A stretch of 64,000 nt of DNA. Source: Polynucleobacter sp. JS-JIR-II-b4. Lineage in GTDB: Bacteria > Pseudomonadota > Gammaproteobacteria > Burkholderiales > Burkholderiaceae. Location: positions 1 to 64,000 of the forward strand of contig NZ_CP061306.1 in assembly GCF_018687815.1 (NCBI RefSeq). Reading direction: 5' to 3'. The position numbers and the translations under genes were made by a program. The notes beneath the pieces were generated by a model. The model ran no database searches, had not been told where the DNA came from, and saw only the letters and a program-made list of their open reading frames with translations. Positions 1-10,884 of this stretch are shown piece after piece. Numbering within the stretch: the first letter of the stretch is position 1; each line of letters opens with the position of its first letter.

Positions 1-23
1 GATAACTTTGGAGCATCGCTACA

Positions 24-44
24 ATGGATCCTCCAAAAATATGA
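24..44 (+). other. Possible six-codon leader ORF overlapping the dnaA start
   Basis: An ATG at 24 follows a GGAG at 10-13 and opens six codons (MDPPKI) ending in TGA at 42-44. That stop overlaps the probable dnaA ATG at 41-43 in an ATGA arrangement, the usual geometry of translational coupling. The 10-nt spacing from GGAG is somewhat long, and the upstream sequence is outside the window. This may be chance; I know of no described dnaA leader peptide in this group. Confidence 0.25.
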
Positions 45-1468
45 GCAACCTACACAATCCCCCCGCCTTGAATTCAATTAGCCCACTGGGGTTCTGGGAT
101 GATGCTATCGGCATTTTATCCCGCGAACTGTCGCCCCAACAGTTTAAAACGTGGATTCAACCCCTTACCCTATTGTCTTTTGTTGAAAGTGATGACTCAC
201 TAACAATTGGAGCCCCCAACCGATTTAAGTTGGATTGGACCAAAAAGACGTTTGCCGACCGATTCCAAGAGTTGGCCTCCCAGTATTTTGGGCGTCCCAT
301 TAATGTCGGCTTTACACTCGCTGTTGAGGGTGGTGCAACCAATACCGCACCCTCCGTAACGCTGGAAGAGCCCATAGAGAAAAATGTTTCTGTGGAGATC
401 TCGGAGCCAAGCATATCGGTAGAAGAGAGTGCTTTTGAGATTGAAGATCACTCAAAACTCAACCCGAACCTTACTTTTGAAACGTTTGTTACTGGTAAAG
501 CCAATCAACTTGCTAGGGCTGCGTCGATTCAGGTGGCGCACAACCCTGGAACCTCTTACAACCCCATGTTCTTATATGGTGGGGTAGGTCTGGGTAAGAC
601 CCATTTAATTCACGCGATTGGCAATCACCTCTTAAAAGAGAAGCCAAACGCCCGTATTCGCTATATCCACGCCGAACAGTATGTTTCAGATGTGGTCCGC
701 GCATACCAACAAAAGGCGTTTGACCGCTTTAAGCGCTACTACCACTCCTTAGACCTTTTACTTATTGATGACATTCAGTTTTTTAGCGGCAAATCCAGGA
801 CCCAGGAAGAGTTTTTCTATGCTTTTGAGGCCTTATTAAGCAACAAGGCCCAAGTCATCATTACTAGTGACACCTATCCCAAGGAAATGGCGGGTATTGA
901 TGATCGCCTTATTTCCCGCTTTGATTCTGGGCTAACGGTTGCCATTGAGCCACCAGAGCTAGAAATGCGTGTCGCTATTTTGATGAAAAAAGCTATTAGT
1001 GAAGGCATCCCCATGAGTGAGGACGTTGCATTTTTTGTGGCCAAACACTTACGCTCAAACGTCCGTGAGTTAGAAGGGGCTTTGAGAAAGATTTTGGCGT
1101 TTGTTCGCTTCCACGGTCGTGAGGTCACGATTGAGGTTGCCAGAACAGCACTAAAAGACCTACTTTCTATCCAAAATCGTCAAATTTCTGTCGAAAATAT
1201 TCAAAAAGCAGTTGCTGATTTCTATAGCATCAAGGTTGCAGACATGTACTCCAAAAGGCGCCCGGCTAATATTGCGCGGCCCCGTCAAATTGCAATGTTT
1301 ATGGCCAAAGAGTTGACACAAAAAAGCTTGCCGGAGATTGGTGAATTATTTGGCGGTAGGGACCACACAACCGTCCTTCACGCTGTTCGCAAGATTGCAG
1401 ATGAGCGAGCACATGATGGGCAGCTAAACCATGAGATTCACGTTATTGAGCAAACCTTAAAGGCGTAG
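41..1468 (+). CDS. dnaA: Chromosomal replication initiator protein DnaA
   Basis: DnaA binds DnaA boxes at oriC, melts the origin and loads the replicative helicase. The protein (about 475 aa) has the N-terminal domain I, a variable acidic linker, an AAA+ domain with Walker [10 protein letters not shown] near residues 180-188 and Walker B LLIDD near 240-244. The C-terminal DNA-binding domain carries the signature GRDHTT near 439. The frame is also open from a TTG at 8, which would add 11 residues. I prefer ATG 41 because the family normally starts near here, but no good Shine-Dalgarno precedes it. It is followed by a DnaA-box-rich gap and then dnaN, the classic origin arrangement. Confidence 0.97.
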   Translation: MSNLHNPPALNSISPLGFWDDAIGILSRELSPQQFKTWIQPLTLLSFVESDDSLTIGAPNRFKLDWTKKTFADRFQELASQYFGRPINVGFTLAVEGGATNTAPSVTLEEPIEKNVSVEISEPSISVEESAFEIEDHSKLNPNLTFETFVTGKANQLARAASIQVAHNPGTSYNPMFLYGGVGLGKTHLIHAIGNHLLKEKPNARIRYIHAEQYVSDVVRAYQQKAFDRFKRYYHSLDLLLIDDIQFFSGKSRTQEEFFYAFEALLSNKAQVIITSDTYPKEMAGIDDRLISRFDSGLTVAIEPPELEMRVAILMKKAISEGIPMSEDVAFFVAKHLRSNVRELEGALRKILAFVRFHGREVTIEVARTALKDLLSIQNRQISVENIQKAVADFYSIKVADMYSKRRPANIARPRQIAMFMAKELTQKSLPEIGELFGGRDHTTVLHAVRKIADERAHDGQLNHEIHVIEQTLKA

Positions 1469-1732
1469 TTTTTTGCTTGTTGATAAGGTTGTGGACAACC
1501 CCAGGGATAAGTTTGTGGATTAGATGTGGATAAATTGTGGAAAGGTTCAGCTTCATGCAAAAATAGGGTGTTGATAAAAAGTTATCCCCTTTTTATGCAG
1601 CGCTTATACAAGAGTTTTCCACAGGTTTTTTTGTCTCTAATGTGTTGTTTTATAAGGGTTTTTTGACTTATCCACGGAATTTCGAACCCTTATTACTATT
1701 ACTACTAAGATATATACAAGGATTTAAAAGCA
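1469..1732 (+). other. oriC: oriC candidate: DnaA-box cluster between dnaA and dnaN
   Basis: This 264-bp gap holds one perfect DnaA box (TGTGGATAA, 1525-1533, reverse orientation). Near matches are TGTGGACAA (1490-1498), TGTGGATTA (1514-1522), TTATCCCCT (1582-1590), TTTTCCACA (1615-1623) and TTATCCACG (1668-1676). An AT-rich stretch at about 1690-1730 precedes dnaN. Origins next to dnaA are the rule in many bacteria, so this is the best oriC candidate in the window. The boxes could also serve dnaA/dnaN autoregulation. A second box cluster lies before priA. Confidence 0.75.
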
Positions 1733-2848
1733 ATGCAACTCGTTAACACTTCTCGCGATAGCCTACTAAAACCACTTCAGGTTGTTAGTGGAATTGTTGA
1801 ACGCAGACACACGCTGCCAATTTTGGCTAATCTCTTATTTAAAAAAGTTGGAGAAAAAGTTTCATTCATCTCCACTGATATTGAAATTCAAATTACAACA
1901 AACGCTAATTTTGGTGTTGGTACAGAAGATGTAACAACAACTGTTGCCGCTAGAAAACTTTTAGACATTTTGCGTGCATTGCCAGAGGGTCCAGTATCTT
2001 TAAATCTTAAAGATAACAAGATGGTTGTACAGAGCGGCAAAAGCCGTTTCTCTTTGCAAACGCTTTCTGCAACTGAGTTTCCGGTGATGCAAAGCGTGGG
2101 CGAGGTAACTGCTGCTTGGAAGATGTCGCAAAAGAGTTTCCGTCAACTCATTAGCCAAGTACATTTTTCAATGGCTCAACAAGATATTCGCTATTACTTA
2201 AATGGGATGTTGTTGGTAATTGAGGGTAAAGAGGTGGTTGCGGTGGCAACAGATGGTCACCGCCTTGCTTACTCTCAGGTTGAGCTGGCAGAGGCCCCAT
2301 CAGGCTCTGGTCAAAAACAAGAAATCATTATTCCTCGCAAAACAATTTTGGAGTGCCAGCACTTACTCGAGGATTCTGATGAATCCTTGGAAATTAGTTT
2401 GACAGCTAATCAAGTGAAGTTTGCATTTGGTGATATTGAATTAATTTCAAAATTAGTTGAAGGTAAGTTTCCAGATTTCCAGAGAGTGATTCCGAAGGGC
2501 CATAAAAACTCACTCGTAGTTGGTCGTGATGCTCTTCAATCAGCACTTCAACGCGCCGCTATTTTGACAACAGACAAATTTAAAGGGGTTCGTTTTTCCC
2601 TATCCCCAAACCGCATCACAATTCAATCAACCAATGCTGAGCAAGAAGAAGCTCAAGAGGAGATTGAGACTGAGTATGCTGGTGATGCAGTAGAAATTGG
2701 ATTTAACGTTAGCTACTTGTTGGATGTTTTATCAAACCTAAAGAATGAAAAGATTCAAATTAGTTTAGGTGATGCAAATAGCAGTGCTGTGATTACTCTG
2801 CCTGGCTCAGAGAGCTTTAAGTATGTTGTGATGCCAATGCGTATTTAA
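1733..2848 (+). CDS. dnaN: DNA polymerase III beta subunit (sliding clamp)
   Basis: DnaN is the ring-shaped processivity clamp that tethers DNA polymerase III and other replication and repair factors to DNA. At 371 aa it has the normal length for three clamp folds. Recognisable family segments are the N-terminal RDSLLKPLQVVSGIVERR and the C-terminal VVMPMRI, which ends in the expected place. It starts at ATG 1733, with a weak purine-rich AAGG about 12 nt upstream. It lies between the origin gap and gyrB, with only 11 nt to gyrB, so dnaN and gyrB are probably co-transcribed. Confidence 0.97.
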   Translation: MQLVNTSRDSLLKPLQVVSGIVERRHTLPILANLLFKKVGEKVSFISTDIEIQITTNANFGVGTEDVTTTVAARKLLDILRALPEGPVSLNLKDNKMVVQSGKSRFSLQTLSATEFPVMQSVGEVTAAWKMSQKSFRQLISQVHFSMAQQDIRYYLNGMLLVIEGKEVVAVATDGHRLAYSQVELAEAPSGSGQKQEIIIPRKTILECQHLLEDSDESLEISLTANQVKFAFGDIELISKLVEGKFPDFQRVIPKGHKNSLVVGRDALQSALQRAAILTTDKFKGVRFSLSPNRITIQSTNAEQEEAQEEIETEYAGDAVEIGFNVSYLLDVLSNLKNEKIQISLGDANSSAVITLPGSESFKYVVMPMRI

Positions 2849-2853
2849 CTTAG

Positions 2854-5358
<2,505 letters not shown>

Positions 5359-5361
5359 CTT

Positions 5362-5856
5362 ATGACAGCCAAAAAATTAAAACCACCCAAGGTGGACCGA
5401 TCCTCTATTGTTGTGAAGTCTTCGCCGATTCATGGAAAGGGCGTATTTGTTGCCAAACCCATTAAAAAGGGCCAGGCAATTATTGAATACAAAGGCGAGC
5501 GCATCAGTTGGAAGCTTGCAGAGAAGCGCCACCCCCACGACCCCAAAGATCCTAATCATACTTTTTACTTTTCATTAGAAGATGGTCGTGTGATTGATGC
5601 GAAATATGGTGGGAATGCTGCGCGCTGGATCAACCATTCATGTAAGCCAATTTGCGAAACCCGGGAAGACAGTTTTGATGGTGAGCCCCGCGTGTTTATT
5701 TATGCAAAGCGCGCCCTGAAGGTTGGTGAAGAGTTGTTTTATGACTACTCACTCGATATTGAGGGAAAGATTACCAAGCAAATGAAAAAAGATTACGAGT
5801 GCCGTTGCGGTGCAAAAAAGTGCCGTGGCACTATGCTTGCAACTAAAGATAAGTAA
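5362..5856 (+). CDS. SET-domain protein, putative lysine methyltransferase
   Basis: This 164-aa protein is almost entirely a SET domain. Visible features are HGKGVFV near residues 24-30, the SAM/catalytic NHSC motif near 91-94, the ELFYDYS segment with the conserved tyrosine, and a C-terminal post-SET cysteine cluster (CRCGAKKC, plus NHSC) that would bind zinc. SET enzymes transfer methyl groups from SAM to protein lysines. The bacterial substrate cannot be told from sequence. It begins 3 nt after gyrB and is probably translated from the same mRNA. The basic N-terminus (MTAKKLKPPK) may help nucleic-acid or chromatin contact; that is inference. Confidence 0.88.
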   Translation: MTAKKLKPPKVDRSSIVVKSSPIHGKGVFVAKPIKKGQAIIEYKGERISWKLAEKRHPHDPKDPNHTFYFSLEDGRVIDAKYGGNAARWINHSCKPICETREDSFDGEPRVFIYAKRALKVGEELFYDYSLDIEGKITKQMKKDYECRCGAKKCRGTMLATKDK

Positions 5857-5867
5857 AAATAATTTTC

Positions 5868-6083
5868 ATGTTGTTTGTAACAATCCAAGAGCTAGAGGCT
5901 GCCATCAACTACTGGCGCAGTCAGTCCCCATCGGAGGGTGATGAGTTGCGACTCTGTCCCGAGGCGTCGGCCCTGGCCAAACCTTATGCATTAATGATTG
6001 TCCAGGGCGCCCAAAGGGTGCCGGTGGATGTCTTGGATGAATTGGCTCGTTCAGCGATTCAGGAATTTCAAAAACTTCCCTAA
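5868..6083 (+). CDS. Small DUF3717-like protein of unknown function
   Basis: This 71-aa protein carries the AINYWR motif near residues 13-18, which I recall as the hallmark of DUF3717, a small family found in Burkholderiales. The function is unknown. No signal peptide, membrane segment or metal motif is visible. It starts 11 nt after the SET gene and is probably the last gene of the dnaN-gyrB run; a run of seven T residues lies about 5 nt after its stop. The family name is from memory and was not checked. Confidence 0.8.
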   Translation: MLFVTIQELEAAINYWRSQSPSEGDELRLCPEASALAKPYALMIVQGAQRVPVDVLDELARSAIQEFQKLP

Positions 6084-6189
6084 AATTTTTTTAGCGTTGC
6101 CACTTTAATTGTTTAGGGTTATTGCTATATAAAGCCACGCTATCTTGGGGTATTCTCATATTCTTGCTCCCAAGTAGGGGGTAGAGGGC

Positions 6190-6957
6190 ATGAGATTGCA
6201 AGAAACAATATTAAAAACAATTGGACTGGGAAAATCCTTTAAGGGATTTTCTGCGGTCACTGATGTGAACCTAGATGTCGCTCGGGGAACCATTCACGCT
6301 TTGATTGGGCCTAATGGAGCCGGCAAGACGACTTGCTTCAATTTGTTGACCAAGTTTTTAGAGCCCAGCAGCGGCCAAATCTTATTCAATGGTTTTGACA
6401 TCACCAAAGAGGCCCCCGCACAAATTGCGAGACGGGGCATTATTCGCTCCTTTCAGATTTCTGCTGTTTTTCCACATTTAACGGTTATTGAAAATGTTCG
6501 TGTTGCACTGCAGCGAGGATTGGGGACCGAGTTTCACTTCTGGAAGTCTGGAAACTCCTTAAATGTGCTTAATGAGCGCGCACTAGAGCTTCTCCATGAG
6601 GTTGGCTTGGAGGACTTTGCCGACGAAGAAACGCTCAATCTAGCTTATGGCCGTAAAAGGGCGCTTGAAATTGCAACAACTTTAGCTATGGAGCCGGAGT
6701 TAATGCTTTTGGATGAGCCCACCCAGGGAATGGGTCACGAAGATGTTGAGCGTGTAACAGAGTTGATTGATCGTGTGGCCAAGGGCCGCACTATTCTCAT
6801 GGTCGAACACAATATGAAGGTGGTTTCTTCAATTGCAGATCGTATTACCGTTTTACAGCGTGGCTCAGTGTTGGCTGAGGGTTCATATCATGAGGTTTCA
6901 AACAACCCACTGGTTGTTGAGGCTTATATGGGTAGCCATGGGGGAGACAACCTATGA
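6190..6957 (+). CDS. livG: ABC transporter ATP-binding protein, LivG type
   Basis: This is one of two ATPases of a branched-chain amino acid/amide family importer. The 255-aa protein has Walker A GPNGAGKT at 40-47, the LivG-type signature AYGRKRALEI near 152-161, Walker B LMLLDEP and the switch histidine in MVEHNM. It starts at ATG 6190 with a purine-rich GGGGGTAGAGGG upstream. It overlaps the next gene by 4 nt (ATGA), indicating translational coupling. The substrate cannot be fixed from sequence. The gene order G-F-K-H-M with ATPases first differs from the E. coli liv cluster. Confidence 0.92.
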   Translation: MRLQETILKTIGLGKSFKGFSAVTDVNLDVARGTIHALIGPNGAGKTTCFNLLTKFLEPSSGQILFNGFDITKEAPAQIARRGIIRSFQISAVFPHLTVIENVRVALQRGLGTEFHFWKSGNSLNVLNERALELLHEVGLEDFADEETLNLAYGRKRALEIATTLAMEPELMLLDEPTQGMGHEDVERVTELIDRVAKGRTILMVEHNMKVVSSIADRITVLQRGSVLAEGSYHEVSNNPLVVEAYMGSHGGDNL

Positions 6958-7658
6958 GCACCATGGCGCTAGAGGTTAAAAATTTAGAGTCTTGGTATGG
7001 CGAATCTCACATTTTGCATGGCGTGAATTTTGCTGTGCGTGATGGCGAGGTTGTTACTTTACTTGGAAGAAATGGCGCCGGTCGAAGCACCATTCTGAAA
7101 ACCATCTTAGGATTAACTAGTAAAAGAACTGGTTCTGTAGAGGTGTATGGGGCGGAAACTATCTCCATGCCCACTTATAAGATTGCTCGTTTGGGGGTTG
7201 GTTTTTGCCCGGAGGAAAGAGGAATTTTTGCTAGCTTGAGTACAGAGGAAAACCTTTTGCTTTTGCCAGAGATTGCGCCTGGCGGCATGGGTTTGGACGA
7301 GATTTATGAGATGTTTCCAAATCTCTATGAGAGAAGAAACAGCCCCGGCACCCGCTTATCTGGTGGCGAGCAGCAAATGCTGGCAATGGCGCGAATTCTG
7401 AGAACCGGCGCAAAGTTATTGTTATTGGATGAGATTACTGAGGGGTTGGCACCCGTGATTGTGCAAAAGCTTGGAGAAGTTGTTACCAGCTTGCGCAACA
7501 AAGGCTTCACGATTGTGTTGGTTGAGCAAAACTTCCGCTTTGCTGCACCCTTGGCTGATCGTCATTATGTAGTTGAGCACGGAAATGTGGTTGAGGTGGT
7601 GCAACAAAGCGAGCTTGCCGAAAAAGCAACTTTATTAAATGAGTATCTTGGTGTTTAG
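6954..7658 (+). CDS. livF: ABC transporter ATP-binding protein, LivF type, with Arg in Walker A
   Basis: This is the second ATPase of the importer (234 aa). The signature SGGEQQMLAMAR, Walker B LLLLDE and switch-region VLVEQN are canonical, as is the LivF-type PEERGIF segment. The Walker A loop reads GRNGAGRST (residues 38-46), so the phosphate-binding lysine is replaced by Arg44 (codon CGA). LivG keeps its lysine. Such a change often weakens ATP hydrolysis, so the two sites may be unequal; that is inference. The gene is coupled to livG by a 4-nt overlap and followed by the binding protein after 22 nt. Confidence 0.92.
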   Translation: MSTMALEVKNLESWYGESHILHGVNFAVRDGEVVTLLGRNGAGRSTILKTILGLTSKRTGSVEVYGAETISMPTYKIARLGVGFCPEERGIFASLSTEENLLLLPEIAPGGMGLDEIYEMFPNLYERRNSPGTRLSGGEQQMLAMARILRTGAKLLLLDEITEGLAPVIVQKLGEVVTSLRNKGFTIVLVEQNFRFAAPLADRHYVVEHGNVVEVVQQSELAEKATLLNEYLGV

Positions 7659-7680
7659 TGGATTTCTATAGGAGACGGTA

Positions 7681-8907
7681 ATGAAGTTAAAGCAAATAAC
7701 CGCATGTCTGGTTGCGGCGACCATGTTTGGTTCAAACCCAGCATTTGCACAAAGTGGATCTAAAGTAAGTGGCGACGTTGTAAAGATTGGTGTATTAACC
7801 GACCTTTCATCAACCTATTCTGATTTGGCTGGCCCTGGTGCGGTGATTGCTGCAAAAATGGCAATTGCTGATTTTTCCAAAGACGGCACTGTAATTGGCA
7901 AGAAGATTGAGCTTGTTAGTGCTGATCACCAAAACAAGGCTGATATTGCTGCAAACAAAGCGCGCGAATGGTACGACAAAGACGGCGTAGATGTGATTGT
8001 TGAGTTAGTTTCAACCAACGTTGCCTTGGCTGTAATGGAAGTAGCAGAGCAAAAGAACAAGATTACTTTGGTTTCTGGCGCAGCTTCTTTACCAATCACC
8101 AATGAAAAATGTACAGCGAACAACGTACATTGGACCTACGATACCTACGCACTTTCTAACGGCACAGCTAAGGCTGTAGTAAAGCAGGGTAAAAAGAACT
8201 GGTACTTTATTACTGCTGACTATGCTTTCGGCGCTGCCTTAGAGAAGGACTCAACCAACGTTGTGACTGCAAACGGCGGCAAGGTATTGGGTACTAGTAA
8301 GCATCCATTCCCCAATAGCGATTTTTCTTCCTACCTCCTGAAAGCCCAAGCTAGCGGAGCAGATGTGGTTGCTTTGGCAAACGCTGGTCAAGACACTATC
8401 AACAGCGTAAAGCAAGCCTCTGAGTTTGGCATTAACAAAAAGCAGACGGTTGTTCCATTGTTGATGTTTATCTCTGATGTGCACTCTTTGGGCCTTCCTG
8501 CCGCACAAGGCATGTATCTCACAGAAGGCTTCTATTGGGACAAGGATGACAAGACCCGTGCGTTCGCTAAACGCTTTATCTTGCAACACAAGCGTATGCC
8601 AACCAGTGTTCAGGCTGGTGTTTATTCATCCGTTCTTGCTTATTTAAATGCTGTGCAAAAAGCCGGTACCGATGACACTCAGGCTGTAATGAAGGCTTTG
8701 AAGTCAACCAACATTGATGATGGTCTTTTCAAGGGCAAGATTCGTGCTGACGGTAAATTTGAGCATGACATGTATTTGCTAGAGGTGAAGAAGCCGTCTG
8801 ACTCTAAGAGCCCATGGGACTATTACAACGTCAAAGCGGTGATTCCTGCTGCCGAAGCAACACAACCACTTTCATTGTCACGATGCAAGCTGGTTACTAA
8901 CAAGTAA
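7681..8907 (+). CDS. livK: ABC transporter periplasmic substrate-binding protein, LivK type
   Basis: This secreted ligand-binding protein (408 aa) feeds the importer. A signal peptide with a hydrophobic core ends in AFA before Gln24. The mature part begins in the style of the Leu/Ile/Val-binding family (KIGVLTDLSSTYSDLAGPG). A clear AGGAGA lies just upstream of ATG 7681. In Burkholderiales many such proteins bind amides, aromatic acids or amino acids, so the ligand here is open. It lies between the ATPase and permease genes of one operon. Confidence 0.92.
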   Translation: MKLKQITACLVAATMFGSNPAFAQSGSKVSGDVVKIGVLTDLSSTYSDLAGPGAVIAAKMAIADFSKDGTVIGKKIELVSADHQNKADIAANKAREWYDKDGVDVIVELVSTNVALAVMEVAEQKNKITLVSGAASLPITNEKCTANNVHWTYDTYALSNGTAKAVVKQGKKNWYFITADYAFGAALEKDSTNVVTANGGKVLGTSKHPFPNSDFSSYLLKAQASGADVVALANAGQDTINSVKQASEFGINKKQTVVPLLMFISDVHSLGLPAAQGMYLTEGFYWDKDDKTRAFAKRFILQHKRMPTSVQAGVYSSVLAYLNAVQKAGTDDTQAVMKALKSTNIDDGLFKGKIRADGKFEHDMYLLEVKKPSDSKSPWDYYNVKAVIPAAEATQPLSLSRCKLVTNK

Positions 8908-8923
8908 TTGATCCCCACCTAGT

Positions 8924-9844
8924 ATGTTTGAACTTCTCGGAATTACCCCTCAAGGGCTGGTAGCCCAGCTCTTGGTGGGGCTGATTAATGGCTCGTTCTA
9001 TGCCATATTGAGTTTGGGATTGGCCATTATTTTTGGCCTTCTCAACATCATTAATTTTGCACATGGCGCCCAATACACCATGGGTGCTTTTGTGGCCTGG
9101 ATAGGTTTAACCCAGATTAGCCAATGGCTTGGCTTCCCTGACTTATCTATTAATTATTGGTTTGCTCTTATTGTTGTTCCGTTGGTTCTGGCTGGTTTCG
9201 GCTTAATTCTGGAGCGCACAATGTTGCGCCGCCTGTACCACCTTGATCACCTATATGGTTTGTTGCTGACTTTTGGTTTGGCTCTCATTATTGAGGGCAT
9301 GTTCCGTCACTGGTACGGCATCTCTGGTGAGAGCTATCCAGCCCCAGAGATATTGCAGGGAGCAATCCCGCTGGAGTCGCTTGGCATCATCCTGCCAAAA
9401 TATCGTGTTTGGGTAGTTGTTATCTCTTTGGTAGTTTGTTTCTCAACCTGGTATGTGATTGAGAGAACAAAGTTGGGCGCCTATTTGCGCGCCGGAACCG
9501 AAAACCCTAAATTACTACAAGCCTTTGGTATCAATGTCCCGCTGATGATTTCTTTGGCCTACGCCTATGGCGTTGGTCTAGCGGGCTTCGCTGGTGTATT
9601 GGCAGCCCCTATTTTCCAAGTGAACCCGTTGATGGGCTCCAACCTCATTATTGTTGTGTTTGCGGTGGTAGTGATTGGTGGCATGGGCTCGATCATGGGT
9701 GCCATCCTTACTGGTTTGGGCTTGGGTCTAGTTGAGGGCCTGACTAAGGTCTTTTATCCAGAGGCCTCCGGCGTTGTGATTTTTGTGATCATGGCAATTG
9801 TTCTTTTGATTCGTCCTGCTGGACTGTTTGGGCGGGAGAAATAA
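8924..9844 (+). CDS. livH: ABC transporter permease, LivH type
   Basis: This inner-membrane permease subunit has 306 aa and about eight hydrophobic segments. The N-terminal segment LINGSFYAILSLGLAIIFGL and following IINFAHGAQYTMGAF are typical of LivH, and a coupling-loop region AGTENPKLLQAFGIN faces the ATPases. It starts 16 nt after livK and ends 2 nt before livM, so all five genes form one operon. Confidence 0.93.
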   Translation: MFELLGITPQGLVAQLLVGLINGSFYAILSLGLAIIFGLLNIINFAHGAQYTMGAFVAWIGLTQISQWLGFPDLSINYWFALIVVPLVLAGFGLILERTMLRRLYHLDHLYGLLLTFGLALIIEGMFRHWYGISGESYPAPEILQGAIPLESLGIILPKYRVWVVVISLVVCFSTWYVIERTKLGAYLRAGTENPKLLQAFGINVPLMISLAYAYGVGLAGFAGVLAAPIFQVNPLMGSNLIIVVFAVVVIGGMGSIMGAILTGLGLGLVEGLTKVFYPEASGVVIFVIMAIVLLIRPAGLFGREK

Positions 9845-9846
9845 GC

Positions 9847-10776
9847 ATGAATCCAAAAACAAAATTGCTATACGGCATCTTGGTTTTAATTGCCCTGTTA
9901 TTGCCATTCCAAGATTTTATTTATCTCGTATTTGCAATGAAGGTGCTGTGCTTTGCCCTTTTTGCATGCGCATTTAATTTGCTTTTGGGTTTTACTGGGC
10001 TTCTATCTTTTGGTCACGCAGCATTTTTTGGAACTGCCGCTTACATTACCGCTTACTTCTGCAAAGAGGCGGGCCTCTCCCCTGAGTTAGGAGTTGTGTT
10101 GGGCGTTGTTGGTTCTGGGGTTCTGGGATTCTTAATTGGATCGTTGGCTATTCGCAGACAAGGTATTTACTTTGCGATGGTGACTTTGGCCCTTTCGCAA
10201 ATGGTTTACTTTTTAGCTGTTCAGCTTCCGTTTACAGGCGGTGAAGATGGAATACAGGGTGTCCCGCGCGGCATGTTATTTGGCTTGATTGACCTAAAAG
10301 ATGACGTTGCAATGTATTACTTTGTTTTAGCGGTTTTTTTATTTGGTTTTGCCGTCATCATGCGCGCAGTGCACTCTCCGTTTGGTCAGGTTCTTAAGGC
10401 AATTCGTGAGAATGAGCCTCGTGCAATTTCCTTGGGTTATGACGTTGATCGTTTTAAGTTGATGTCTTTTGTGCTTTCGGCTGCATTATCTGGTTTGGCA
10501 GGATCCATGAAATCTTTGGTGTTCCAGTTGGCAACACTGACCGATGTTCACTGGCACATGTCCGGTGAGGTTGTGTTGATGACTTTGCTTGGTGGCATGG
10601 GAACCATTCTGGGCCCAGTGGTTGGCGCAGGAATTGTGGTTGGTTTGCAAAACTACCTCGCCAACATTGGCTCATGGAGCACAATTGCAACCGGCTTCAT
10701 TTTTGTCATTTGTGTTTTAGCATTTCGTCGTGGCGTTGTTGGCGAAATTGCCGCGTACTATAAAAACAAAAACTGA
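9847..10776 (+). CDS. livM: ABC transporter permease, LivM type
   Basis: This is the second permease subunit (309 aa), forming the membrane channel with LivH. The segments NLLLGFTGLLSFGHAAFFG and AIRENEPRAISLGYDV are characteristic of LivM; the latter contains the coupling motif that docks on the ATPases. It starts 2 nt after the livH stop and is the last gene of the operon, followed by a hairpin terminator at 10808. Confidence 0.93.
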   Translation: MNPKTKLLYGILVLIALLLPFQDFIYLVFAMKVLCFALFACAFNLLLGFTGLLSFGHAAFFGTAAYITAYFCKEAGLSPELGVVLGVVGSGVLGFLIGSLAIRRQGIYFAMVTLALSQMVYFLAVQLPFTGGEDGIQGVPRGMLFGLIDLKDDVAMYYFVLAVFLFGFAVIMRAVHSPFGQVLKAIRENEPRAISLGYDVDRFKLMSFVLSAALSGLAGSMKSLVFQLATLTDVHWHMSGEVVLMTLLGGMGTILGPVVGAGIVVGLQNYLANIGSWSTIATGFIFVICVLAFRRGVVGEIAAYYKNKN

Positions 10777-10807
10777 GTTTTTATTTTTCCTTTTATTATT
10801 TGGTTTT

Positions 10808-10829
10808 AGTGCGGCGCTCTCGCCGCACT
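10808..10829 (+). terminator. Hairpin terminator after livM
   Basis: A perfect 9-bp stem (AGTGCGGCG at 10808-10816 and CGCCGCACT at 10821-10829) with a CTCT loop lies 31 nt after the livM stop. The following sequence is AT-rich (CATTTAATTAA) rather than a pure T-run, so termination may be partial. Confidence 0.65.
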
Positions 10830-10884
10830 CATTTAATTAAAAGAGACTCTCATCGAATTTTCAATTTTCATATGGCCGCTGCTT

